NCBI GenBank assembly: GCA_034008185.1 | Contig: CM067087.1 | Coordinates: forward strand, 44,472,590-44,536,589 | Direction: 5' to 3' | Length of the DNA: 64,000 nt | Source: Gorsachius magnificus | Lineage: Eukaryota > Chordata > Aves > Pelecaniformes > Ardeidae | Part shown: one piece after another, positions 24,350 to 36,048 of the stretch | Position numbering within the stretch: the first letter of the stretch is position 1 | Layout: the number at the start of each line of letters is the position of its first letter | The notes under the pieces: generated by a model | What the model saw: the letters and a program-made list of their open reading frames with translations, nothing else | What the model was told of the DNA's origin: nothing | The model's database searches: none | Position numbers and translations under genes: made by a program

Positions 24350-24475
24350 CTTATGGTCTCCATTCAGCAAAGCATTTAAGCATATGTTTAAGGTTAAATA
24401 CATACTTTTCATGCTTAACTCTACAGGGATAAGCTTAAGCATATGCAGCAATTTAAGCAGATACTTAAGAGCTCT
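24350..24475. repeat. Relic of an old palindromic sauropsid interspersed repeat
   Basis: The left part reads CATTCAGCAAAGCATTTAAG then CATATGTTTAAGGTTAAATA. The right part reads ATGCTTAACT and then ATAAGCTTAAGCATATG and TTTAAGCAGATACTTAAG. The repeated GCTTAAG/CTTAAGC words in opposite orientation match a sauropsid palindromic repeat built from TTCAGCAAAGCACTTAAGCA-like ends. About 125 bases survive with many changes. Confidence 0.6.
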
Positions 24476-27400
24476 GAAAAATCAGGATGGACATGCTCAG
24501 ACATGTGTTAAGTGCACAGCATTATTTAACTGTTGCCTCATGTAAAATCTCTGGTGAATACGCTGAATACTGGAAAGTGCCCGAGTTCCTGTGCACAAAC
24601 TCTGACCTGGGCTGATTTCGGCTGATGCCCGTGGGTGCTCGCGGGTGGGTCCCCCGAGAGCAGAGGGAGCTGCGCGCACACCCCGCGTGGGCAATAAAAC
24701 CTGAAGCTGCAAAGTTGCTGCCCAGATGCTGGGTGGTCTCTGGGTTTGCTGGAGAGGTGGTTATTTAATACCATTTGTAATGGTGACTTGGGGCAGGTGG
24801 TCGCTTACTAAAGATGGGCCGTGACACAAATTTTGCTGTACGTTATGCTGGCGATGCAGACACAGAGAGGACATGGCGCGGGATTAGTAGTGATTTAGTA
24901 CCAGAGAAGAACTGTGCCTTCCAACCCACCTGGAAAACAAATTTTGCTCTAAACTTAAGGTTGTGTTATTTTTAATGATGCACAAGGATGTAAAAAATAA
25001 TCAGCAATTAGCAAATAGGTTTTGGGGGGATTTTTTATCGGTTGCGTCTAAGGCATAAGGAGAAACTTCTTGATAGTAGAATTTGGGAAATACCAAATAT
25101 TTAGCCTATTTCTGGAGTTGTATGAAATAAAGTTTTTTGCAGAATGGTGAGCCTTATCTAGTTTCACCAGATTATTTTAAAGCTCAAATCAAACCAATAT
25201 AAATAATGGATAGAATTTCTAACCTGCAGGGAATGTCATCACAAATTTCCTGGAGTTTTCCATGTAACTAAAAGCATGACTGGTCTATTTACTGAAAGTA
25301 GTATATACTGTATAATGTTCACTGAAAACTCATGTAACTAATGCAATATGATAACCACTAGGGTGCTACTGTGACGTAAAGGATATATTACAATTTTATC
25401 CAATTCAAACAGGGGAAAAAAAATGGTTTTAATCGTCCTGCCCTCTAAACAAATACTTTGTCTGTTCTACTGAACTTGAAATTTAAGGTTATGTATAAGT
25501 CATCCTGCAATAAAAATAATATTACGGAATAAACAAGACTGCACTGCAATATGATTTGAGTCTTCAATCACTGAATTTTTGGAAATATTTATATGAGGGG
25601 AATGTGTTATGCGTGCCAGGATTTTTTACGATTCTTATAACGCAGTTGCAATGCATCGTATTGTTGTATGCAAAAGCTCCGATGACAAGCACATAGATTC
25701 AAAGTGCCAGGGCTGGCTTTGGCAGGAGGAGATGTTTCATCGAGATGGTAGGTTTAGCTTTGCGGAGAGCAGCCTAGCTGCAGTGCTGTCTCAGCAGAGG
25801 CATCTCCCACCCATCTGCAGGTAGGGGGACCAACCTGCCCGTTCTTCTCCTGCACGCATGGGGTAAGCTGGGGGCGATGGCTGCTCTGGAAGAGGCAGAG
25901 CAAACCCCCTTTGGCAAGTTGAAGGCATCACAGCTTGTAGACAAAGGCTGTGACAAATCCGGAATACGCTGTAAAAGCAAAATCTTTTTCCTGCTGTCAC
26001 ACTGCAAAATTTGCAGAGGTTGCCCATCCTGCAAAGGTGGAATTTTGCATTGCTTTGCACTGGATTTTGACATGATTCAAAGGCCACCATGTGGAGGGCA
26101 TGACATTCCCAGCACTGGACTAGCCTTTGAGGAAGCAGGATTATGTTCTGCCTTGGGTGCCTTTAATAACAACAATAAAATAAGTAAGATGAGAGCCAGA
26201 TTCAGCTCTTGTATTCAGCTCTTCCCCTCTAACATTTCACACTCTTTCCAGACAGAGACCATGGTCAACTCCAGCCAAAGCCACAGCCACCTCCAACAGT
26301 GGGGACAACCATCCTGCAGCCGCAAGCTACCTCCTTCCAGGAGTTTCAGCAGCGCTGCCCTGCCTGGGCGGTCGATGCAAGGGAAGGCTTTCATTCCCTC
26401 AACAAACTGCTGCCCACAACAGTCCCCTGCATTTACAGTCATTTTAACATTTTTGGACAATGTGTAAAGATCATGATGCACCTGAGGTTTAGACAGGGAA
26501 TGAAGATACCTCCACCAGTTTTCTTTTTTGAATGGGGTCTCCCAATTTAATGGAAATGAGACACATTTCTAGGTCCCCAGTAGGTCAGTTCACATAAGAG
26601 AATTAATTTCCAAAGCTCCCTTCTCTTGAGACACTTCTGCCAACCTGGGGTCACTGCAGTTTCTGTTCACAACATTTTTTAAGCAAATGATACGATTTAG
26701 TAACTCCACTATTGCTGGCGAGAGGCGGCACCTGCTCAGCACCTCCCTTTGCTGAGGGTTCATAAGCCACCCTGTACTGAGAAGCCAAAGCTGAAGCATT
26801 CTTCAGGAAAAACTCCTTTCTGCTCAAAATTTTGGGAGCCTGGGAGGACTCGGACCATTAGGGAGGATTGCTGCCATCATCCTGCTGAACACTCATCCAT
26901 GGCAAGGGAGATGTTCCCCAGAGCCATTTCATTACCCCTTTCTAACATTCTACAAGGGTTTGTGAAAAAAACAAACACACACCAACAGAAAAAGTGATAC
27001 AGTAAATGGGCATTTGTGAGCAGATGTACGACCCCTCTGTGTAGCTACATACGGACAGGCATCAGGTTAAAAAAAAAGTATATCATCAGTAAATGGGCGT
27101 GTTCCCCTTCAGATACAGAAGGGACATGCACCCTTCACCAGATGTCATCCTAAATACACAGGAGAGTATCAGATAGCACAAAAATAACAAGTTTTCATTC
27201 TCTGGGGCATAAAAGCATCATCCTTCACCGCAGGTCCACTGTGGGAAGCAACACGCTGCCATCAGCCACCGAAATCAGTGTGATGGCAAGCAGTGCCCCA
27301 CGCAGCAAGCTCGTGCCGCCTGCGGGGACAAAAGATGCTCAGCAGCAGGCAACAGGGGGTTTGCCAGGGCAGGATTGTATTTTCCCTTGGCTCCTAACCA

Positions 27401-29599
27401 CACAACTCCATTGCTGATGTGGGTTTATGGATGTAAATCCATGTTAACGTCTTCTGGGAGGGTTCAGATTTGGGTTGCAAATGCTGCTAAGGGCCAACCC
27501 CTGCTCTGCCCCCTCCCCTTGCTGCCTCCTCTCTTCCCATCCCTCCGTGAGATCCAGGGGCACGCTTTCTCCCCGAGTCTTATCACAGCGCATGAAGAAA
27601 CAAGCCAAAACCTTAAGATTTACTACCAGAAGCCCTCATCGGAATACACTATGTATCTCATAAAATAAACACGGTAATGAAAATTGTTTTTACCGTAGCC
27701 CTCAAACCTATGAGCATTAGCAGCTGCTTTCTGTAAAGCCGGTGTTGATATTAGGGGGAGATAGACATCAGCCTGGGAGATTCCGCGCTCGGCTCTTGCA
27801 GGGTTAACCCACCTTGACTGGAATTTGCACCGATAATGAGTGTGTACATACAACTCAAAAGCTCTAAATAACTAACTTTGAAACCCAAATCTGAGTTTTA
27901 ACTAGACGCCCCTCTCTCATAAACAAAATCAGACTGTCTTGCACTTGCTTTAGCAGTTGGCCTAATCTTTGACAGGTTGTTCTCATTTTCCAATTACCCA
28001 CCAGGGAACACGCATTGGCACTCCAGCAAATAATTTTTGGCTGTGCCCCTTGGTTGCAAATAGTGTCATTGTTCTTGGTTAAATCTGTGAAAATTACCCC
28101 TCCCCTCCTCACTGCTGGCTGCCCACTGGAGCATCCTGCATGGCTCAGAGACCCATTTCTTTATCGGGCTCCATATGTTTCCTTAGCTAAAGGCTATAAG
28201 CAGGGCAGAAATCTGCTGTTTAAGGAGCTGCTGACTACTCACGCTGAGCTACAGCAGCAAGAGCCCTGACCAGAATTGGCTTTTTGAGTTTCCCTGAATC
28301 TCTGTGAACAGATTTGCCTATAAAACCAGAGCTGTGTATCCCCATTGCTGCTACAGGCAGTGGCTGGGTGAATCCGCGGCTGCGGACAGGTCTTGGCACG
28401 CTTTTTTGGCTAATATTTCCCGAATTTTATCTGGCTGTTTGGAACAGGTGAAACATTTCACGCTGCAGATGGAGGCTGGTGTGTGAGAAGACCAAACCAA
28501 AAGGTATAAGAAGCACACGATTGACTTAAACCAGCACAAGAGACTGAGAGCAGGGCTCTAAATTTTTCTTCTTGTCTCTGTTGAGACTTTGGCATCAGAA
28601 GAAAGTCAAAGTGGTGCTTTTTCACCACGACTTCGTTTTCTTTTCCCACGCTACACCTTCCCTAAGGATGAAGTCAATAATATTCTGCACACCAATCTTT
28701 TAAAAGAGGCACGGAGAACTGGTGAACTCTAAGGGCATTGGGTTTTGTACAGTAACCAACAAGCTGAGCCCCCATTTCGGGCGTGTGTGGATGCTTCCAC
28801 CGCACAAGCAGCGACACAAACCCCGGCTGCTGGTGCTGGAACCTGGCTCAGACTCTGTACAACCAAGCCCTGCTCTCTCCCAGGCAGTGTCCTAAAGCCC
28901 CAGAGATAAAGGAGGAATATTAGCAATATTAGTCACAGCTGAAATAAAATGACATTTATGGATTAGCATAATCTACCCATTGGTTCTGGATTCCACAACG
29001 TTGGAGGCTTGTTGTGAGTTCACATGATGCTGCTCAGCACCAGATTTTGTATTTAGGGGTATGCTGAGCTGAAAAATGAGGGGGAAGGGCAAAAAAAGAA
29101 AGGAAGAGAGAAAAAAAGAGAAAAATCAATCCTGAACACAAATTGGAAAAGCAACTTCCTACTGGCTAAATATTCAAAGCAACTACAGGTGTGCCTTCAG
29201 CCTTTGAATACCAAAACATGTTTAAAATCTATTTGTTTCAATATCATCTTACACCCAATTAACTACCAAAAGCTGAAGGAAAAGGCTGCTGGGAGCTGTA
29301 GTCACGCTGGGAAATCAATGTTCCCTAATGCATCAGTGGTCCCAGCGATCAACAAGTGGAGAAAGGATGGAAAAAGGCATCAGTGGGAAGGGTTCAGCAG
29401 GAAGGGCACGTCTGCATCATCCATCCTCCGCTGCTTTCCTTGTTCTCTGTGATTATAATGTGCCCAGCCAGGCAAGATGCACGTCACTACCTCCAGCCAC
29501 CTCCCAGGAGCATCCACAGGGGACCAGGATGCTCTTCCAAGCTTCCCAGCAATGACTAAGAGGCCACAGATACAGGTTGCCTCACCAGCCATTAGGTAT
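24476..29599. other. Unique sequence, no gene seen
   Basis: This stretch contains the longest stop-free frame of the window after an ATG (25877-26467 plus, 196 codons). It has no recognisable domain, low-complexity Ser/Cys-rich composition, and overlapping frames on the minus strand (99 codons twice at 25.77-26.09 kb and 88 codons at 26.21-26.48 kb). I therefore do not call it a gene. A purine-rich low-complexity run lies at about 29070-29126. No RNA gene or transposon body was recognised. Confidence 0.5.
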
Positions 29600-29780
29600 T
29601 TGGAGAAAGGTTTTCAAAACAAGGGTGGTCAGACCCTGGGGCAATCTCCAATCCTTGGATGTGCTCTGACCTCAGCCAGACAAGGCACTGAGCAGCCCAA
29701 CCTGTGTTGCACCTGCTTTGAGTGAGGGTTGGCCCAAAGGGCTCCAGAGGTCCCTTTGGCCTCAGCTACACGGTGATGCC
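29600..29780 (+). mobile_element. 3' end of a decayed CR1-type LINE
   Basis: CR1 3'-end landmarks appear in the expected order. They are AAGGGTGGTCAGACCCTGG, then CAATCCTTGGATGTGCTC, then AGACAAGGCACTGAGCA, then CAACCTG with TTGCACCTGCTTTGAG, then GAGGGTTGGCCCAAAGGGCT, then CCAGAGGTCCCTTTGGCCTC. In intact copies the last block reads roughly CCAGAGGTCCCTTCCAACCTC, followed by a short repeat of ATTCTATG type. That terminal microsatellite is not recognisable here. The fragment is 5'-truncated, as is usual for this family, and cannot encode anything. Confidence 0.85.
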
Positions 29781-32590
29781 ACAGCTCTGCCACATGGTGT
29801 TTCTGGTACCAGCAGCAGTGAAGTAATTTGCTCTTCATGTGACATAAAATATATTACTTTCCTGAGCATCCTGGATGATGAATTATACCCAGAAGAAGAA
29901 TGCTACCCAAACCTTGCCGTAATGCCCCTTTATGCCAAAAAAAAGACTCTACCTTGACTTGAAACAGTCTAGATGAGATCACCTATGCTAATGTTTATGG
30001 AGCCAAAAGCAAGAAATAAAAATAGTAAATTAATTTAAAGTAAAAAATAAAACCTTAATGCACTTTATTGTCATAGATGCGCAAAGTCACAAGTGTCTCT
30101 ATAAATAGATGCATATAGGCACATGCACACATGCATTTATAACACTGGGGTCCTTCCGACCTGTCAAACAATCTTACGGTGTTTTCTTCAGTCAAAATGA
30201 ATTAGAGGAATTAATTGAACAAATCAAACTAAACTTAGTCACAGCAACGCTCATTGCCTGGAGAGCCTCGTAAATCTGATGAATGATGGGATGATGGCAA
30301 ATACATCCTCATTACCATGCTAAAGTCAGTTTGCTAAATAAATTAGTCATGTCATCAATGTCATCACTGCATTCCTCTGCCATGGCCGCTGTGCAGCCAC
30401 CGTTGCTCTCCTTTTTGCTCCCCATAATACCTGCCAACTTCAAAAGGGCACTCAGGGGAATTAATGACTCAATGTTTGCAAAGCGCCTTGAGATCCCCCA
30501 GATGAAAGGTGTCTTATAATCCCCTCTTAGCTTGCCCAGCCTGTGTCAACCAAGAAGCGCGAGAAGCCAGCGGTGCTGGACCCAGAGGGGGTTTCTCACA
30601 GCCTGAGCCCCTTGGAGGTGCCCATGTAGCACGTGCTGGCAGGTCAGGGGTGTGGGACAACCCTGCGCTCACTGATGGGAGCCAGGGTCAAGCATTAACC
30701 GGGCTGTGGGCACACCTGTGCTGGCCCACCAACACTGCGACATCACATCGCCACTGCGAATAAACATGACAAGGTCTTCGAGAGACTCATGGGCTTGGTG
30801 GAGGACTCTGCAAATGAGACCCTCAGTGGTGGTTGCAGATGTGGCCCATCCTGCCTCTAAGCCCAACGCTCATTCCTCCCCTAGCTAATTCTCTCAAGGA
30901 AGCACAGTTTCCCCTAAAACCGCAGAAGAAAGTTCTGTTGGTTTTAAAATGAGAAATACTAGATTTTTCCCTTTGCTTTCTCTGCTTAGGGGTTGGGGTT
31001 TTTTTTCCATTTCTGGAGAACAGAGAGACACAAGGCAGTAATGTCCCCTGTCACTGAGCGCTTCCACCCTCCAGCTGAGCATCCTGTTCCTTTCCCAGTA
31101 GGGACAGGCAGCCAAAGCTCATGTCGTGGTCCTGCACGTCGCCCCATTGCTAGTCATGTCCTCCAGAAATCTTGCCAATGCCTCTGAGCAACAAGTGACA
31201 GTGATGCCCTGATATTTCAAAAGCTTTAAAAGACGACCAATGGGAAAATAATTCAAAGCAGCTATTGGTATTAATCTCCTCCTTCTCAAGTAACCGCCAA
31301 ATTTCAAGCCAAATAGTTAGAGTTTCCTCTCACAGTTTGGGAAAGAGAAAAAAAAAGAGAAGCTTAATTATTTCCAAGTAATTTTGAATAGAATGAGCTA
31401 GGCCACCTTTGGTCTTTGATCTGGCAAAAATCCCAGGTGATATTCCAGGAAGCCACTTTGTAAGCAATAAAAAAAAAAAAAAAGGTAAACAACTGTCTCA
31501 GCTTGCCGTGTACGTGCGTCTCATCTACTTCAGGGGAAGTTGCACGCGTGCATTTGCAATGGAACTTCTAGGTGTAAACTGAACAAAATCATTCTTGAGG
31601 AACCTACCTATAAGCACTGGGATTTACCTTTGCACTTGCCCACATTTGTATTCCTTGGTGCAATTTCCAGCTGCACATTGCAGGAGGGAAAATATTACTC
31701 AGCCTGCTTTATTTTCATGTGAATGAGGGTTACTGTAAGAGGGAACATTGTTTTTAATATTGGCCCTGAAAAGTACAAGCCAGCAGATGGCAGTTTAAAC
31801 CACATTCAGTCAAAACAACATAATATTTTAGCCAGGGCCATTATTGTCAGATCATTTCAACACATATATTTGAAGATTTGACTTTGAGGATGGTAACGAG
31901 ACTAAAAAGACTGGCTGGGAGTGCTGGCAGGGTGGCTGCACCCCTCTGTAAGCAGTTTGCATTTGGCTGTTTCTGCTGGTAAGCTCTGCAAGGCTGAGGG
32001 GGATAGATTTGAGGGGATGGTAATGCCAGAGATGCACAATTTTATTTGTGTGCACACGTGGCTGCAGGTGGGTGCTGGCCATGCCTTCTCCATCTCGCGC
32101 TACCACACGCACCTCTGTGTTTGTGGCCAGACTGTCAGCATCATGCCTGTACATGTATGTGACTGCCTGGATCTAGAGGGGAGTGTGCTGAGCCTTTTCC
32201 AGGCTTTAGGGTGCTTTGTGAATGTTAATTTTAGATCTTCTCTACAGGAGAGAAGGTGTTATCCTATACATGATGTTAGCCCTAAAAGTGACCAGACTTT
32301 TGACTCGTCTGATTTTCCCCCCTGCATCAGGGAACGTCCCTCAGCCAAGACCACCACCAGTGCTTGCACAGTTTCACCAGGTCCAGGCAGTTAGCTAACT
32401 GACACCAGCTGATTTGCCTAATTCCCGCTCTTTAACTACAGATAGAAAACTGGGGAGAGAGAGATTTAAAAATATCAGGCAAAGCATCCATGTTCTTCAC
32501 TGGGTTTCGGTGAGGGAGCACCTTGCAACCTCCCTGCACGGATGGGCACGCAGCTCCCCACGCATTCCAGGATGATAAACCTTTGATATG
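29781..32590. other. Unique sequence, no gene seen
   Basis: The longest frame is 157 codons (31921-32394 plus), without a recognisable domain. Frames of 100 and 63 codons cover the same bases on the minus strand, so it is treated as chance. An A-run lies at about 31469-31483. The segment at 30.5-30.9 kb is GC-richer, with no recognisable exon. Confidence 0.55.
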
Positions 32591-33340
32591 CCTTACACTT
32601 CACTGCCCTGAAAATGCAACTTTCCACATTTATGAATACAAACAACGCTATTATCTCTACCTTTCTAATATTTAACTAATCTAAACACTCAGGTAAAATG
32701 TTATCTGAAATGGTACTTCTATAAATGCATTAACTTTGTCTTCCTTTGACTTTTAAGATATCTTTCCTTACTAATACATCTGAAAAGATTGTTTGGAAAG
32801 CCTTCGTAAAGTGGCAGAGCAAACAGATGAAGGGCGTTCTTTAGTAGTTCTTTATTATTAGCTTTCCAGTGATACTATCTTCTTGTACTTTTCTTAACGA
32901 GAAAATAAATAGAATTTGTCTCACACACAGCTGTGTTTTTCTTTAGCTAAGGAATGCACAAAAGGAAATTTAAAAATCATGCATTATCAGTGAACAAGCT
33001 AGTTTAAGTAAATAGATCCCAGCCAATTTGCTTCTAAAAGATTAAAGGTTAATGATGGACCTTACCTTGCTCAACAGATTTATGAATTATCAAAGTCTAG
33101 AAAAGGCACATCCAATTTTCCAGTATTACCTACCGACCAAACGTCAAGAGCAGACACCCATCCTCTCTCAGCTGAGCAGCTACATTTTCTATCGCATCAT
33201 TTAGTGTTGTTTACTGATTAATTGGCATTTTGAGAACATTTATTAAAACACCTAATTGACTCCCACTAATTCTTTTAAGAAATTCAATGGCTGACGTGGG
33301 GTGCTAGTTTAAACAAACAGGATGATGTCAAATATCCTTC
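32591..33340. promoter_or_regulatory. Weak candidate conserved non-coding segment
   Basis: About 750 bases are free of long homopolymers, recognisable repeats and GC-rich debris. AT-rich factor-like words are clustered towards the right, including TGATTAATTGGC (homeodomain-like) near 33215, CACCTAATTGA near 33249, and CATTTATTAAAACA near 33237. Open frames are very short, as in most conserved non-coding DNA. The call depends on composition and context only and conservation was not tested. Confidence 0.22.
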
Positions 33341-36010
33341 TTATTATACCAAAGATTACATAGTAAAGCACCAAACTGAGGACATGCACAGAATGCTGGT
33401 ACCTTCTCAGTAGTACTCACTTATCAGTGTATTTATGCTAAATAAATATATCGAGATTTGCTAAGCAACCCATAAAACAATTACCTAGCTCTGAATTATG
33501 TCTGAGGAACTCTAAGACAGCATATCAGAAATAGCACAAGCTTTCTAAATCCTAGCTAGCTTCCAATCCTCCCCTGGGACAAAGAGTACCAAGCAAAAGC
33601 CGTATCTTTTGAAGTGTTTGGAAGGTTTGTGACAATCAGCCCTGTAAAACCATGGGCAAACACAACGGCACAGGCTGCTTCCCACCGCCAGGAGCCGGGG
33701 CAGCTTGAAGTCCACAGTAGCTGGCCCACCGAGGGAAAGATAAAGAGGTTGTGCTTTAGTCTGGCATTTTTTTTTCCTTACATTTCTTCTGATACAAAAC
33801 TTAAACTTTGAAAAAAGTGTTCACCCCAACTCAGCTTCTGCTGGAACATCAGCCTCTCTCAGGATAGATATTTCTAATGGAGAACAGTTTAGTTGAGTCT
33901 GGACACATTAGCATGGAGACATTACTGAGATTATTTGTTTATTTATCTAATCTATTTTAATCCCTGTTTCTCTGTTGAGAAGCCTAAAGCCATCAAAGGT
34001 TTAATGTCTTTGTGTGCCATTCATGGGCAAATGAATATTTTAACTCTGCTCTTTAATGATCCTTATAGATTTTTAAAGCCTGGCCCATATATCCTAGCTG
34101 TCCCTTCAAATGTATGTTTTAATGACATCAGTTAGAGTTGTAAGCAAAATGAAGGTGGAGTTGGGTCCTTCAATCTATTCTGAAGACGAAATTTTGCTGT
34201 CAGGTCAGAGAATTATTTTCACCCTTTGGAAATTCAAGTGTTGAATCTTCAACACCTTCTCTCTCTATTCCCTCATCTGCTCCCTAACCAGATAAAAAAA
34301 CATTTCCACCCCTCCACCCTTCTGCCCCGACGATAAAGTAAATAGCATGATATAGGTCATCGACTTGTTTTAATGCAGAAGGATATGACTCACTTGTTTA
34401 CTTCTGCATTGAAACCAGTGCCACAGAATGCCATAAAACCTTTGAAAATGTTTCAGAGACATAACTCAGGGCCACCAGAGCCCAAACTTTCAGCCAAACT
34501 CCAAAGAAGCAGAGAAGCTTGGGAAGGGAGGGAGGCAGGTAAGAGCCTGAGCATTCAGTGTTGGTGGATTGCAGCTATTTGATAGGGGTATCTTAATTAA
34601 CTGGTAAATTCCAAAGAAATTTCCAGCTACTCTTATCAAGTATTCCTCTATCGGGCCAATATGAAGGGAAAAAAGAAAAACCCATCAGAGCACTTATTTT
34701 CTGGTGAACATAGGCCATGTGAAAAGTGCTATTAAAACAGCACTGGCAATTATAATAGCATTATGGCATACACACTATGTTAGTAATTAATTGCAGTTAT
34801 ATCAGATGTACAGCCCTTTCACAGATTATATCATCCTAGGATATAACCCAAGCCCTGGATATCACACCAGCTTTGGGGCTGAGGTCCCACAGCATGGGAT
34901 AACATCACGCCTGTTGTCACACAACATTGCTCCAGTGAAATTTGCCCTCCAGCCACTCCAAAACCTTGTCCTTGCATAAACCATATCAGGGTCAATTTGC
35001 AGGAGCCCATGGGGAAAAAAAAAAAAAAAAAAAAAAATTCAGCATTGTATCACAGAGGGTTTGATTGCCTCAGCTCAAGGAGCGAAACCCCTGAGAGGCC
35101 ACCGGATCTCACCTGCAATCACATGAAATTCCACCTGGCTTTGATTTAAAACAATAAATCAGGCCAGGTTTTTCTGGAAACTGAGCCTAGATTTGTACAA
35201 AGCAGTTTGCAAACCTCAGCCTAGCCAGCTGCCTTCAACAGGCAGCACTTTCCATGCGACTTCAGGTTTCCTGGCAAATATTTTGCAGGGCTCTGGTTTC
35301 TCATTCCTTTCGCTCCTGGCCTTCTCCATTACGGAGTTACATGTCATGATGAGACAAAGTAGAAACCTTGAGACATTCTCGTTCTCTTTCAAATGTTGTT
35401 GAAAGTGGCTTGCTTTAACGCCAGGTTGGGCCATATCTATTCTCATTGAGTAAGACTTTATGCAAGAAATTGTCCCATAAGCTTCAAAGAAGGTGCATGC
35501 GAAATAGGTGACTGCAGAGAGAGGTGGCCAAAGGAACATTTACTTTCTTCTTTGGTAGGAAACAGTCAAAACTGAAACATATTATGCATAAAACAAGCAA
35601 TACGAAGCTATTTATTTTTTGCAGTACTTAGACATGCTGCAGTGAGGGAGAATCCACTTCTCCTCGGTGTGAACTGGGTATTTTTATTCCCCACATGCAG
35701 CTTTATTCACCTATGGATCCTGGGGGCATGGAGCCCAGGTAATTGTAGGTTTCCAAAATGCAACAGGAGAACAGAGAGACTGAATGCCCTCTTCATGGCA
35801 GGTTACAAACATTGATCTTCTCATATTTTACCCAATTTGCACTTAACTTTTTTCTATTAGCCTTTTGATACTGCAGTTTTACAACACTAAACTCTGAGGT
35901 TGCAGCACAAGTCCATGTTATTAGGTACAGCCTCTGGAAATCCCTCAGCTTGGTTCATCTTCAGCTTCCTCCCCCAGAATTACCCCTGTAACAAAGACGC
36001 TTGAAAACAG
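33341..36010. other. Unique sequence, no gene seen
   Basis: Frames stay below 108 codons and have no recognisable domain. A 23-base A-run lies at 35015-35037. The sequence to its left does not read as a processed gene copy or SINE, and no flanking duplication was found. No RNA gene was recognised. Confidence 0.6.
35015..35037. repeat. Poly-A tract (A23)
   Basis: A run of 23 adenines directly follows GGGG. It could be the tail of a retroposed copy, but no body of one is recognisable upstream. A simple expanded homopolymer is the more economical reading. Confidence 0.9.
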
Positions 36011-36035
36011 AGTTACCAACTTTTCGTTGGTAACT
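36011..36035. repeat. Perfect 10-bp inverted repeat with 5-nt loop
   Basis: AGTTACCAAC (36011-36020) and GTTGGTAACT (36026-36035) are exact complements around TTTTC. A third related word, AAAGTTGGTAG, follows at 36038-36048, so the locus holds two direct copies of GTTGGTA and one inverted. A single 10-bp stem with a short loop is roughly what chance gives in 64 kb. The extra direct copy makes it slightly more notable. Confidence 0.8.
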
Positions 36036-36048
36036 AAAGTTGGTAGTT

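Noticed and set aside
25877..26467. Plus-strand open frame of 196 codons, the longest in the window
   Set aside because: No recognisable domain or family, Ser/Cys-rich mixed composition, several minus-strand frames over the same bases, and no splice or promoter context. A frame of this length can arise by chance in stop-poor DNA of this size.
31921..32394. Plus-strand open frame of 157 codons
   Set aside because: No domain is recognisable, and minus-strand frames of 100 and 63 codons lie over the same bases.
35015..35037. A23 tract as the tail of a processed pseudogene or SINE
   Set aside because: No gene-like or SINE-like body is recognisable to its left and no target-site duplication was found.
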